The notes beneath the pieces were generated by a model that did not search any database, was not told the origin of the DNA, and was given only the letters and a program-made list of their open reading frames with translations. The position numbers and the translations under genes are program-made. From Aquimarina rhabdastrellae (GTDB taxonomy: Bacteria; Bacteroidota; Bacteroidia; Flavobacteriales; Flavobacteriaceae), in NCBI GenBank assembly GCA_947387485.1, contig CANDNT010000002.1, positions 62,001-126,000 on the forward strand: a stretch of 64,000 nt of DNA. Direction: 5' to 3'. Position 1 is the stretch's first letter. Every line of letters starts with the position of its first letter. This document shows positions 55,275 through 64,000 of the stretch, one piece after another.

Positions 55275-55402
55275 CCGAAAACGTTTTTTTATTATGAAAT
55301 TTAACAAAAAATTAAGCCTTAACTATCAATATGACAATTACTTCAATAAAAATGAGGTTTTACATTGATTTTGTTAATGTTTTTCAGTTTTTAGTTGTTT
55401 TT
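55275..55402. other. remainder of the gap downstream of hppD
   Basis: 128 bases of AT-rich sequence with a self-complementary AAAACGTTTT followed by T (about 55278-55294). No clear terminator for hppD is seen other than the hairpin at 55135-55161. Confidence 0.5.
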
Positions 55403-56542
55403 CTATAATGTACCGCGTTCTGCTTGTTCTCTTTCTATAGCTTCAAACAAAGCTTTAAAGTTTCCTTTTCCAAACGATTGCGCTCCTTTACGCTGAATAA
55501 TTTCAAAAAACATAGTAGGTCTATCTAATACCGGTTTAGTAAAAATCTGTAATAAATACCCTTCATCATCTCTATCTATCAAAATCCCTAACTCTTTTAA
55601 CGGCTCAAGATCTTCATCAATCTCACCTACTCTATCTAATACTGTTTCGTAATATGTAGCAGGTACTGTAAGAAATTCTACTCCACGATTTCTTAAATTT
55701 GTAACTGTTTCTATGATGTTATCTGTTGCCAAAGCCAAATGCTGTACTCCTGCTCCATTATAAAAATCAATATACTCTTCTATTTGTGATTTTTTTCTCC
55801 CTTCAGCAGGTTCGTTAATCGGAAACTTAATTCTACCATTTCCGTTACTCATCACCTTACTCATCAAGGCTGTATATTCTGTAGAGATATCTTTATCATC
55901 AAAGGATACTAATTGTGCAAACCCCATAACTTTTGCATAAAATTCGCACCAAGTATTCATTTCATTCCAACCTACATTACCTACCATGTGATCAATATAT
56001 TTTAATCCATTTGATGCGGTTGTATATGGCTTATCCCACGCTTTATATCCTGGTAAAAAGGCTCCTTTATAATTTTTTCGTTCAACAAAAATATGTACTG
56101 TTTCTCCATAAGTATGAATTCCTGATCGCACAACACTACCATACTCATCTTCTTCTACTGTAGGTTCCATATATGGTTTTGCTCCACGTTTTACAGTTTC
56201 TTCAAAACTTTTTGTAGCATCATCAACCCATAAAGCTACCACTTTAACTCCATCACCATGTGCGTTAATATGTGCATTTACTGGCCCATCCGGTTCTAAT
56301 GGAGATGTTAATACTAATCGTATTTTATCTTGTTCTAAAACATAAGAAACTTGATCTTTTCTTCCTGTTTCTAATCCAGAATATGCTATAGGTTGAAATC
56401 CCCATGCTGTTTGATAATAATATGCAGATTGTTTTGCATTACCTACATATAATTCTACATAATCTGTTCCTAATAAAGGTAAAAAGTCCTCTGCTTGAGG
56501 TACTACCTTTTCTAATTTATCTAAATCTATATTCGTTGCCAT
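55403..56542 (-). CDS. hppD: 4-hydroxyphenylpyruvate dioxygenase
   Basis: 379 residues, the usual length. It converts 4-hydroxyphenylpyruvate, from tyrosine, to homogentisate using Fe(II) and oxygen. Two VOC-type domains are visible. The iron ligands are His in LKYIDHMVGNVG, His in GVQHLALATDN and Glu in TMFFEIIQRKG near the C-terminus; the C-terminal helix KGNFKALFEAIEREQ is typical. The homogentisate dioxygenase gene lies upstream on the same strand (167-base gap), making a tyrosine catabolism pair. Confidence 0.97.
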   Translation of the reverse strand: MATNIDLDKLEKVVPQAEDFLPLLGTDYVELYVGNAKQSAYYYQTAWGFQPIAYSGLETGRKDQVSYVLEQDKIRLVLTSPLEPDGPVNAHINAHGDGVKVVALWVDDATKSFEETVKRGAKPYMEPTVEEDEYGSVVRSGIHTYGETVHIFVERKNYKGAFLPGYKAWDKPYTTASNGLKYIDHMVGNVGWNEMNTWCEFYAKVMGFAQLVSFDDKDISTEYTALMSKVMSNGNGRIKFPINEPAEGRKKSQIEEYIDFYNGAGVQHLALATDNIIETVTNLRNRGVEFLTVPATYYETVLDRVGEIDEDLEPLKELGILIDRDDEGYLLQIFTKPVLDRPTMFFEIIQRKGAQSFGKGNFKALFEAIEREQAERGTL

Positions 56543-56709
56543 TTTATTGTTGTTTTGTTTTGCCTAAAATTAAATTACTACTATGATTATACATCTATCA
56601 CTTATAGCTTTTTTATTTACTATAAGTCCATAATTGTTCACACTTACCACATAGCTCTACAATGAACTGCGATATGTATATTGAAGCTTTTCATATATAA
56701 TTTAGGTTT

Positions 56710-57867
56710 TTATTCTAACCAAGATTTGTAGTATTCTTCATCAGCAATTTGCATAGCATCTTCTGTAACCATTAATGGTTTAAATGTATCTACCATCACT
56801 GCTAGCTCTTCTGTTTCTGTCTTTCCTATACTGCGCTCTGCAGCTCCTGGATGTGGCCCATGCGGAATTCCAGCTGGATGAAGTGATATATGTCCTGGAG
56901 CAATATCATTACGACTCATAAAATCTCCATCTACATAATACAATACCTCATCACTATCAATATTACTATGATTATATGGTGCAGGTATGCTTTCTGGATG
57001 ATAATCATATAAACGAGGTACAAATGAGCAAATCACAAAAGCATCTGTTTCAAAAGTTTGATGTACTGGAGGTGGTTGATGTATACGTCCTGTTATAGGT
57101 TCAAAATCATGTATTGAAAATGCATATGGAAAACTATATCCATCATATCCTACTACATCAAATGGATGTGTAGCATATACCATATCAAAGATTTCTTCTT
57201 GCTTTTTTATTTTTATTAAAAAATCCCCTTTTTCATCATAGGTTTCTAATTCATATGGAGGTCTTAAGTCTCGCTCGCAAAAAGGTGAATGTTCTAGTAA
57301 TTGTCCAAACCAGTTACGGTATCTTTTTGGTGTATATATAGGTCTTCTAGACTCTACAATAAACAATCTATTATCACTAGAATCAAAGTCCATCTTATAA
57401 ATAGTTCCCCTAGGTATTAATAGATAATCTCCGTACTTAAAGTCAATATTTCCTAGATGACTTCTAAACTTTCCGCTTCCTTTATGAACAAATATTAGTT
57501 CGTCTGCATCTGTATTTTTATAGAAATAATCTTGTGTCTTTGCTTGTGGTGCTGCTAGAATAATATTTACATCACTATTGGTCAACACTATTTTTCTACT
57601 CTCCAAATAATCTTGAGTAGGTGCTACCTGAAAACCCTTTAAGCGATATGACTTCATATTATTCTTAATCGCTATTTTGGGTGCTACATCATAACTTCCG
57701 CGTATATCTTTTACTTGTGTAGGTCGATGTTGATGATATGAGTTTGTTGACATTCCATCAAACCCTATCGTTCCAAACAATTGCTCATAGTAAAGATTCC
57801 CGTCTGGTTTTCTAAATATTGTATGTCGTTTAGGAGGTATGCTTCCTAATTTGTGATAAAAAGGCAT
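56710..57867 (-). CDS. hmgA: homogentisate 1,2-dioxygenase, short form
   Basis: 385 residues, shorter than the roughly 440-residue proteobacterial enzyme. It opens the ring of homogentisate to maleylacetoacetate. The cupin core is visible with HPFDVVGYDGYSFPYAFSIH, SNIDSDEVLYYVDGDFMSR (metal-site Glu) and LHPAGIPHGPHPGA (metal-site His). The N-terminus (GSIPPKRHTIFRKPDGNLYY) also matches. It is upstream of hppD, giving successive steps of tyrosine degradation. The next enzymes, maleylacetoacetate isomerase and fumarylacetoacetase, are not in this window. Confidence 0.95.
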   Translation of the reverse strand: MPFYHKLGSIPPKRHTIFRKPDGNLYYEQLFGTIGFDGMSTNSYHQHRPTQVKDIRGSYDVAPKIAIKNNMKSYRLKGFQVAPTQDYLESRKIVLTNSDVNIILAAPQAKTQDYFYKNTDADELIFVHKGSGKFRSHLGNIDFKYGDYLLIPRGTIYKMDFDSSDNRLFIVESRRPIYTPKRYRNWFGQLLEHSPFCERDLRPPYELETYDEKGDFLIKIKKQEEIFDMVYATHPFDVVGYDGYSFPYAFSIHDFEPITGRIHQPPPVHQTFETDAFVICSFVPRLYDYHPESIPAPYNHSNIDSDEVLYYVDGDFMSRNDIAPGHISLHPAGIPHGPHPGAAERSIGKTETEELAVMVDTFKPLMVTEDAMQIADEEYYKSWLE

Positions 57868-57923
57868 GATCTTAAATAATTATGGTATTAAACTAGTATT
57901 CTAAAATATGTGCATAAGTAGTG

Positions 57924-57960
57924 CACTGCCTCATTCTGGATTGCGTTTCATGAGGTAGTG
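57924..57960. promoter_or_regulatory. inverted repeat upstream of hmgA
   Basis: CACTGCCTCAT (57924-57934) and ATGAGGTAGTG (57950-57960) pair over 11 bases with one G:T, around a 15-base loop. It is centred about 75 bases before the hmgA start and has no T-run, so an operator is more likely than a terminator. Confidence 0.45.
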
Positions 57961-58057
57961 TAATAACAATAATAAATCTTGCCAAAAAAGACTCATAGTA
58001 TTACAAATATCGTAATTATTTATCTTTATTTTTTCCAATAATACAAAAAAGATGAAG

Positions 58058-60313
58058 TTAAAACCAAAAGCCTATGCTAAAATACCAATTACTCTCACTA
58101 AGTTCTGGTGAATATGAATACTTTACTTGTACTGGTCCTGCAAATGTATCTACTCCGTACCCTATGGCATATCCAGTATATTCTGGTTTTTTAAACCAAT
58201 CTCCTTCACTAAAAATCTGTTCTCCTACGTTTGCAAAATTTGCAGAAATATTAAGGTGATTATTTTTAAACAACTCATAATCAATCGTAAGTTCACTTTT
58301 AATAAAACTATTACCTGAAACATCTAAAAAGCTATATCCATAAAAAGGAACAAAACTATTAATAGTTTTCGCTCCATATCCACCAAATAAAAAATCTAAT
58401 GCAGCTAAATTTGTATTTCCTATTCTCGATCCCACAGCTAACGATGGATTTATAGAAAACCCCGGAAACAAGGTAGCTGCATACCCTAATTCTGCTTTAA
58501 GCACAGAAAATTCATTAAAGGTATTTGTATAATCTGAAGACAGTAAAAATGTATGCAAATCTGCATCAAAAAGGAAACCTCGTTTAGGAAAATATTTATG
58601 GTCATAGGTATCTAATTTCACATAACCATATACGCTCCAGTAATCACTATCATCAAACACCGTTCTGGGTTGTTCATCTTGATCCGTACCAAAAGTTTCT
58701 GTAATAATTTTCAACCGTTTATGCTCCCCTCCTAATCCTACAGAGAATGTCTGATTAAGTAATGTTTGTACATATAATTGTGTTGTAAAATCTGTATACC
58801 CTATATCTATTTTATTTATATCATCTGGATTAGGTAGGTTTAAGCCTTGATTAATAAAGTCAAATGAAATGTCTTTTTCTAAACGTACATATCTATGCTT
58901 TAACCCTATACTCCAATAATATCCTTTATCTATATAATAATCAAAATTATATCGAGAATGGTCTCCTAATATTGCATCAAACGACAATACGTCATTATTA
59001 AATAACAAACTCTTTCTCGTATAGTTAATCAAGGCTGCTGTTTTAAATAAATCATCATAATGAATTGCTAATCTCAATAATGATTTATTTTTACTCTCTT
59101 TAGGACTAACAATTAATTTCTTTCCATTAGGCTCATCTACCAATAAATAATCTACTCTATCAAAGTTACCTGTAGCTGATAAATTATTAATACCTTCATT
59201 AAGCTTAGTATAAGTAGTTTCTTGTGGCGTTTTTATTTTTAATTTCCCTTTAATATATGATCTAGGATATTTCTGATTTCCTTCTATCTTAACAGCAGAG
59301 ATCCTTAATTCTTCTTCTTTAGGCAGTGCTGTTTTTTTGCGTTTTAATGGTTGTTGCCTATGTTTAATTTCTCTTAAAACCTCATAATGTTCAAATGCAG
59401 CTTTTTCCCCACTAGTAATAATTTGATCTGCTTTATCAAAAGACATTACTGAGAATTCTTTGATATCTGGTTTTATATATACATCTGTGGCAGGGATTTT
59501 ATTCTTCATCCCTTCTATCATTCTGAAATTACTAATTTGTAATAATACCGTTGTTAACGAATTAATTTGCTTTCTTGTCATTAATGAATCCTGTACATCT
59601 ACTCCTATTACAATTTCGGCTCCTTTTTGTTTTATTTCTTCAATAGGATAATTATTAGAAACTCCTCCATCTGTAACCAGTACTCCATCAAGTTCAAATG
59701 GACTAAAAACAGAAGGAAGTGCTCCACTTGCAGCTACTGCTTGTGGTAAATACCCTTTGTCCAGTAAGATTTGTTTTCCTGTTTCTATATTGGTTGCCAT
59801 GCAAAAAAACGGAATAGGTAATTCGTTAAAATCTCTTATTTTGTTTACATGGGTAGTTAATCTCGAAAAATAATTATAAAAATTTTGTCCTTTAGAAAGT
59901 CCTATAGGTAGTCCTACTTTAAATCCATCAAATGGCAATGTTATTGCATATTTTTCAGAGTTTTCTCTTTCATAAAAGGTTTTTGCATTTCTAGGTAAAT
60001 CATCTTGTATTAATACATCAAAATCTACCGCTTTAAAAATAGAGTCTAATTGTTTTGCAGAATACCCCGATGCATATAATCCCCCTACAATAGCCCCCAT
60101 ACTTGTACCACCTATATAATCAATTCGCACTCCTGCTTCTTCAATAATTTTAAGCACTCCTATATGAGCTAATCCTTTTGCTCCACCTCCACTAAGTACT
60201 AATCCTACTTTAACATCTTCTGTTTTTTCTTGAGCTTTAACCTTTTCTATAAAGCTATTATTCATCAATATTAGGATGAAAATATATTTTAAAAAACGGA
60301 GTGAAACAGACAT
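58058..60313 (-). CDS. patatin-like phospholipase with Omp85-type barrel (type Vd-like)
   Basis: 751 residues with a signal peptide (YIFILILMNNSFIEKVKAQ). The patatin domain has GLVLSGGGAKGLAHIGVL (oxyanion hole), GGTSMGAIVGG with the GxSxG serine, and TDGGVSNNYP with the catalytic Asp. A POTRA-like segment (RISAVKIEGNQKYPRSYIKG, about 345-410) leads into a C-terminal Omp85/BamA-like barrel ending WYFSIGFWF. This is the architecture of PlpD/FplA-type autotransporters, in which a secreted lipase is carried on its own outer-membrane pore. It lies nine bases downstream of uvrC, in the same operon. Confidence 0.93.
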   Translation of the reverse strand: MSVSLRFLKYIFILILMNNSFIEKVKAQEKTEDVKVGLVLSGGGAKGLAHIGVLKIIEEAGVRIDYIGGTSMGAIVGGLYASGYSAKQLDSIFKAVDFDVLIQDDLPRNAKTFYERENSEKYAITLPFDGFKVGLPIGLSKGQNFYNYFSRLTTHVNKIRDFNELPIPFFCMATNIETGKQILLDKGYLPQAVAASGALPSVFSPFELDGVLVTDGGVSNNYPIEEIKQKGAEIVIGVDVQDSLMTRKQINSLTTVLLQISNFRMIEGMKNKIPATDVYIKPDIKEFSVMSFDKADQIITSGEKAAFEHYEVLREIKHRQQPLKRKKTALPKEEELRISAVKIEGNQKYPRSYIKGKLKIKTPQETTYTKLNEGINNLSATGNFDRVDYLLVDEPNGKKLIVSPKESKNKSLLRLAIHYDDLFKTAALINYTRKSLLFNNDVLSFDAILGDHSRYNFDYYIDKGYYWSIGLKHRYVRLEKDISFDFINQGLNLPNPDDINKIDIGYTDFTTQLYVQTLLNQTFSVGLGGEHKRLKIITETFGTDQDEQPRTVFDDSDYWSVYGYVKLDTYDHKYFPKRGFLFDADLHTFLLSSDYTNTFNEFSVLKAELGYAATLFPGFSINPSLAVGSRIGNTNLAALDFLFGGYGAKTINSFVPFYGYSFLDVSGNSFIKSELTIDYELFKNNHLNISANFANVGEQIFSEGDWFKKPEYTGYAIGYGVDTFAGPVQVKYSYSPELSESNWYFSIGFWF

Positions 60314-60322
60314 ATTTTATTT

Positions 60323-62125
60323 TTAAGATGATTTTCTATTAAGATAATAATTATATATTTTGGTTGCACGAGCATTACCTACAACGGTTACAAGCTCTTC
60401 TTTTCTAGCTTCTTTAATTCGTTTTACAGATTTAAAATGCTGTAATAGCTCTACAATTGTTTTCTCACCTATTCCTGGTATTTCTTCTAATTCTGTATTT
60501 AATGCAGCTTTACTTCGTTTTTGTCTATGAAATGTAATTCCAAATCGGTGTGCTTCATTACGTAAATGCTGAATTACCTTTAATGTTTCAGATTTTTTAT
60601 CTAGATATAACGGAATGGAATCTCCTGGATAATAGATTTCTTCTAATCGCTTAGCGATCCCTATAATTGTAATCTTACCTCTTAAATCTAAATCTTCTAA
60701 GGCTTTAAGTCCAGACGATAATTGCCCTTTACCCCCATCCACAATAATCAATTGAGGTAATGGTTGTTTTTCGTCTAATAACCGTTTATACCTACGATAT
60801 ACGACTTCTTCCATAGAAGCAAAATCATTAGGTCCTTCTACCGTTTTAATATTAAACTTGCGGTAATCTCTTTTGCTTGGTTTTCCGTTCTTAAATACTA
60901 CACAGGCTGCAACTGGATTAGTACCTTGTATATTTGAATTATCAAAACACTCTATATGAACCGGTAATACAGGTAACCTTAAATCTTTTTGCATTTGATT
61001 CATCAAACGTTTTACATGTCGTTCTGGATCAATAATCTTTATTTGCTTAAAACGTTCTTGTCTATAATACTTTGCATTACGCAATGACATATCTACAATT
61101 GCTTTTTTATCTCCTATTTGAGGTACTGTTACTTTTATTTGATCTCCTACATTAACTTGAAACGGCACATATATTTCTCTTGATAACGAATGAAAACGCT
61201 GTCTTATTTCTATAATTGCTAATTCTAATAGCTCTCGATCACTTTCTTCTAATTTTTTCTTAATCTCTATCGTATGTGATCTTATGATAGCTCCATGTGA
61301 TATTTGTAAAAAATTAATATATCCATAGGTATCATCACTTATAATTGAGAATACATCTACATTAGTTATTTTAGGGTTTACTACAGTAGATTTTGCTTGA
61401 TAGTTCTCTAATGCATCTATTTTTTCTTTAATACGCTGAGCATCTTCAAACTCCATACGCGTAGCATGATCCATCATCTGTTTCTTAAATCCTTCTAGAG
61501 AAGTTTTAAAATTCCCTTTAACAATTTGACGTATCGCTTCAATTTGCTCCATGTATTCTTTTTCACTTTGATAATCTTCACATGGTCCTTTACAGTTACC
61601 TATATGATATTCTAGGCAAACTTTATACTTACCGTGATCAATTTTTTGTTTGGATAAATCAAAATTACACGTACGTATAGGGTATAATCCTCTAATTAAT
61701 TCTAGGAGTGTACTTACTGTTTTTGTATTCGTAAATGGTCCAAAATATTCTGATCCATCTTTAATCAAACGTCTTGTAGAAAATATGCGCGGGAATCGCT
61801 CTTTTTTTATGCATATCCATGGGTATGTTTTATCATCTTTTAATAAAATATTATATCGTGGCTGATATTTCTTTATTAAATTATTTTCTAACAATAATGC
61901 ATCAGTTTCTGTAGGTACTATAATATGTTGTATATCTACAATCTTTTTTACTAAAACAGCTGTCTTTGCATTTTCATGCTTTTTCGTAAAATATGATGTA
62001 ACTCGTTTTTTTAAATTTTTAGCTTTTCCTACATAGAGTATTTTTCCATCCTTATCATAATATTGATATACTCCTGGGCTAGTAGGTAATGTTTTTAATT
62101 GTATTTCAATAGCAGTTTTTTCCAT
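60323..62125 (-). CDS. uvrC: excinuclease ABC subunit C
   Basis: 600 residues, full length. It makes both incisions of nucleotide excision repair. The domains are an N-terminal GIY-YIG nuclease (SPGVYQYYDKDGKILYVGKA), a UVR motif (MEFEDAQRIKEKIDALENY, about 205-240), the RNase H-like UvrC nuclease (HIECFDNSNIQGTNPVAACV, DGGKGQLSSGLKAL) and paired helix-hairpin-helix motifs at the end (LEEIPGIGEKTIVELLQHF). It is cotranscribed with the downstream patatin gene (9-base gap) and divergent from rimK. Confidence 0.98.
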   Translation of the reverse strand: MEKTAIEIQLKTLPTSPGVYQYYDKDGKILYVGKAKNLKKRVTSYFTKKHENAKTAVLVKKIVDIQHIIVPTETDALLLENNLIKKYQPRYNILLKDDKTYPWICIKKERFPRIFSTRRLIKDGSEYFGPFTNTKTVSTLLELIRGLYPIRTCNFDLSKQKIDHGKYKVCLEYHIGNCKGPCEDYQSEKEYMEQIEAIRQIVKGNFKTSLEGFKKQMMDHATRMEFEDAQRIKEKIDALENYQAKSTVVNPKITNVDVFSIISDDTYGYINFLQISHGAIIRSHTIEIKKKLEESDRELLELAIIEIRQRFHSLSREIYVPFQVNVGDQIKVTVPQIGDKKAIVDMSLRNAKYYRQERFKQIKIIDPERHVKRLMNQMQKDLRLPVLPVHIECFDNSNIQGTNPVAACVVFKNGKPSKRDYRKFNIKTVEGPNDFASMEEVVYRRYKRLLDEKQPLPQLIIVDGGKGQLSSGLKALEDLDLRGKITIIGIAKRLEEIYYPGDSIPLYLDKKSETLKVIQHLRNEAHRFGITFHRQKRSKAALNTELEEIPGIGEKTIVELLQHFKSVKRIKEARKEELVTVVGNARATKIYNYYLNRKSS

Positions 62126-62350
62126 AAGCTAGTGTAAATTTAAGGCATTATCTCTTTTTACTCTACTTTTTGAATCATTAAAACTGCTTCCTTTATTATT
62201 AATTTTATTTACATCTCTTTTTATTATTCTAAATTCATAAAAATCAACTTATTTCTTAGTCAATATGTTTTTTTAGTACCTTAGTATCGTGCTATTTTGC
62301 AAAATCAACATAAAATGAAAAACTATATACGTTCGTAACGCTACCTCAAG

Positions 62351-63229
62351 ATGAATATTAAAATTTTGTCACGCAGTTCTAGCTTATATTCAACAGAGGT
62401 TTTGATACAAGCTGCCATCAAACGTAAACACAATGTACAAGTTATAGATCCTATGCATTGTGACATACATCTAGAAAGAAGCAAACCACAAATTTATTAC
62501 AAAGGCAAACGATTAAATCACGTAGATGCTATCATACCACGTGTTGGTGCTTCTAGTACTGCATATGGCAGCAGTGTTATTCGTCAGTTTGAAATGATGA
62601 ATATTTTCACCACCGTATCGTCTTCTGGTCTCTTGCTTTCTAGAAACAAAATTAGTAGTCTACAATTATTATCTCGTGCAGGTATTAATATGCCAAAAAC
62701 AGTTTTTGGTCACCATACAAGAGACGCTTCAGAACTTATTACTCAAGCTGGTGGTTTACCTGTTGTTATTAAATTATTAGAAAGTACACAAGGCTTAGGT
62801 GTGATTTTAGCCGAGACCTCTAATACTGCTATTTCTGTAATTGAAGCTTTTAGAAGTTTACAAAAAGATGTTTTAATTCAGCAATATATTCCTGAATCAA
62901 AAGGAGAAGATATACGTGTGTTAGTTATAGATGGAGAGGTTGTAGCTGCTATGAAACGTAAAAGCAAAAATGGAGAATTTAGGTCCAATCTTCACCGCGG
63001 GGGTTCTGCTACATCTATAAATTTAAGTCGTGAAGAAGAAGCTATTGCTATCAAAGCTGCTCAGGTCATGAATTTAGGAGTCGCTGGAGTTGATATCTTA
63101 CAAAGTCGTCAAGGTCCTTTACTTTTAGAAATTAACTCGTCTCCGGGATTAGAAGGTATACAAAATGCTACTGGAAAAGATATTGCCAAAGCTATTATTC
63201 GTTATATTGAGCGCAGTGTTACGTATTGA
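62351..63229 (+). CDS. rimK: ribosomal protein S6--L-glutamate ligase family protein (RimK)
   Basis: 292 residues of the ATP-grasp superfamily, which adds glutamate residues to the C-terminus of ribosomal protein S6 in E. coli. Motifs include MNIKILSRSSSLYSTEVLIQ, LSRNKISSLQLLSRAGINMP, PVVIKLLESTQGLGVILAE (ATP-grasp loop), SKGEDIRVLVIDGEVVAAMK and GVDILQSRQGPLLLEINSSPGLEG (metal site). A gene for an aspartoacylase-family zinc enzyme starts nine bases later, so the two likely act together. Confidence 0.93.
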   Translation: MNIKILSRSSSLYSTEVLIQAAIKRKHNVQVIDPMHCDIHLERSKPQIYYKGKRLNHVDAIIPRVGASSTAYGSSVIRQFEMMNIFTTVSSSGLLLSRNKISSLQLLSRAGINMPKTVFGHHTRDASELITQAGGLPVVIKLLESTQGLGVILAETSNTAISVIEAFRSLQKDVLIQQYIPESKGEDIRVLVIDGEVVAAMKRKSKNGEFRSNLHRGGSATSINLSREEEAIAIKAAQVMNLGVAGVDILQSRQGPLLLEINSSPGLEGIQNATGKDIAKAIIRYIERSVTY

Positions 63230-63238
63230 TCAACTTTT

Positions 63239-64000
63239 ATGAATAAAGAAAAAACCACTGATATATTACACATTTTAGGAGAGACTATTGCTCCTGGAAA
63301 AAGTAAAACTATTAATTTCAATATTGCCAAATTATATACTTCTACCAAAGTAGAAATTCCTGTCATTGTTGAGCGTTCTAAAAATGCTGGACCTACTGTA
63401 CTCATTACAGGAGGTATACATGGTGATGAATTAAACGGTGTTGAAGTGGTGCGACAAATCATTGCAAAAAAAATAAACAAACCAGCAAGAGGTACTATTA
63501 TTTGTATTCCGTTATTAAATGTCTTTGGTTTTCTATCCATGGATCGTTACTTTCCTGATGGTAAGGATTTAAATCGCGTATTTCCAGGAACAAAAAATGG
63601 TTCTTTAGCCAGTCGTTTTGCTTATCAATTTGTCAATGAAATTTTACCTCATGTAGATTTTTGTTTAGATTTTCATACAGGAGGTGCTAGTCGATTTAAT
63701 GCTCCTCATATACGTGTAGCACCCGACAATACTTCGCTCATTGAGTATGCAAAAATCTTTAATGCACCTTTTACTTTATTCTCTAAGAATATTAAGAAAT
63801 CTTATCGTAGTATTTGTGCTCAAAAAGATATTGATATCCTTCTTTTTGAAGGAGGTAAATCTCAAGATAATAATCGAGATATTGCCAAAGAAGGAGTTGA
63901 AGGTACTATGCGTATCTTAGCCCATCTAGAAATGTTATTACCTCATTTTGAAATCCCAATACAAAAACAAGACACTGTTTTTATTGAAAAGAGCATGTGG
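63239..64000 (+). CDS. succinylglutamate desuccinylase/aspartoacylase family protein, 3' end outside window
   Basis: The ORF opens with ATG at 63239 (MNKEKTTDILHILGE), nine bases after rimK, and continues through base 64000 (254 codons). Zinc-carboxypeptidase-like motifs are visible: GPTVLITGGIHGDELNGVEV with the first zinc ligands His and Glu, DLNRVFPG, CLDFHTGGASRFNAPHIRV with the third ligand His, and FEGGKSQDNN toward the catalytic region. AspA/AstE enzymes remove an acyl group from an amino-acid amine. Paired with rimK it may act on modified peptides or trim the added residues, an inference from position only. Confidence 0.9.
   Translation, partial: MNKEKTTDILHILGETIAPGKSKTINFNIAKLYTSTKVEIPVIVERSKNAGPTVLITGGIHGDELNGVEVVRQIIAKKINKPARGTIICIPLLNVFGFLSMDRYFPDGKDLNRVFPGTKNGSLASRFAYQFVNEILPHVDFCLDFHTGGASRFNAPHIRVAPDNTSLIEYAKIFNAPFTLFSKNIKKSYRSICAQKDIDILLFEGGKSQDNNRDIAKEGVEGTMRILAHLEMLLPHFEIPIQKQDTVFIEKSMW

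Noticed and set aside
63202..63540. 112-codon minus-strand frame near the right end
   Set aside because: It is antisense to rimK's end and the aspartoacylase-family gene, whose zinc motifs are unmistakable.

Overview
The window is ordinary, AT-rich chromosomal DNA (about one-third G+C by eye) from a member of the Bacteroidota, most likely a marine Flavobacteriaceae species. Supporting marks are a DUF4270 lipoprotein, a secreted protein ending in a type IX secretion (T9SS) sorting signal, a carboxypeptidase-regulatory-domain TonB receptor, an atpDC pair standing apart from other ATP synthase genes, a short epsilon subunit, an eukaryote-like glycyl-tRNA synthetase, an IleS of the second type, and several -7 promoter boxes of the Bacteroidota form TAnnTTTG. 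I see no tRNA, rRNA, insertion sequence, prophage, CRISPR array or integrase. Composition looks even from end to end, so I find no evidence of a recently acquired island.

Layout. 1-4 kb: a bioF-like aminotransferase running off the left edge, a DUF2975/Xre pair, and two ankyrin genes, the second fused to a metallophosphatase. 4-9 kb: an M61 peptidase and an S9 peptidase, convergent on a 20-bp-stem terminator. 8.7-15 kb (minus strand): atpDC, then an operon of a starch-synthase-like protein, a DUF4270 lipoprotein and glmS. 15-20 kb (plus strand): panC-panD-flippase, an esterase-fold protein, radA. 20-24 kb: aldo/keto reductase, a small PepSY-like protein, ompA-like lipoprotein and xth. 24-33 kb: a large probable outer-membrane protein, a small lipoprotein, a T9SS cargo protein, glyS, and a coiled-coil membrane protein. 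33-41 kb: comF-like, an Ig-like lipoprotein, a nitrilase-family amidase, ileS and a DksA-like protein. 41-45 kb: an ECF sigma / anti-sigma / three DUF4097-type proteins module followed by lspA. 45-50 kb: HAD phosphatase, yjbQ, a small membrane protein and a TonB-dependent receptor. 50-55 kb (minus): DUF3108, tryptophan-dioxygenase-family, M23 peptidase and pgi in one tight operon. 55-62 kb (minus): hppD and hmgA (tyrosine to maleylacetoacetate), then uvrC with a patatin/Omp85 protein. 62-64 kb: rimK and an aspartoacylase-family gene cut by the right edge.

How the genes work together. panC and panD supply pantothenate. hppD and hmgA are successive steps of aromatic amino-acid breakdown, and the tryptophan-dioxygenase-family gene is a neighbour of related theme. 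GlmS and Pgi both act on the fructose/glucose-6-phosphate pool that feeds the cell wall. LspA matures the many lipoproteins encoded here. RadA, Xth and UvrC are repair functions.

No complete, clearly new multi-gene system is visible. The points most worth checking are: a putative ~105-nt transcript with an 18-codon ORF, promoter and terminator at 55.13-55.27 kb; the IleS active-site motif GIHH in place of HxGH; catalytic-residue losses in the esterase-like and starch-synthase-like proteins; the His-to-Glu change in the ankyrin-phosphatase fusion; the sigma/HEAT anti-sigma/DUF4097 module; and a promoter that seems to give a leaderless message for the 1137-residue outer-membrane protein.
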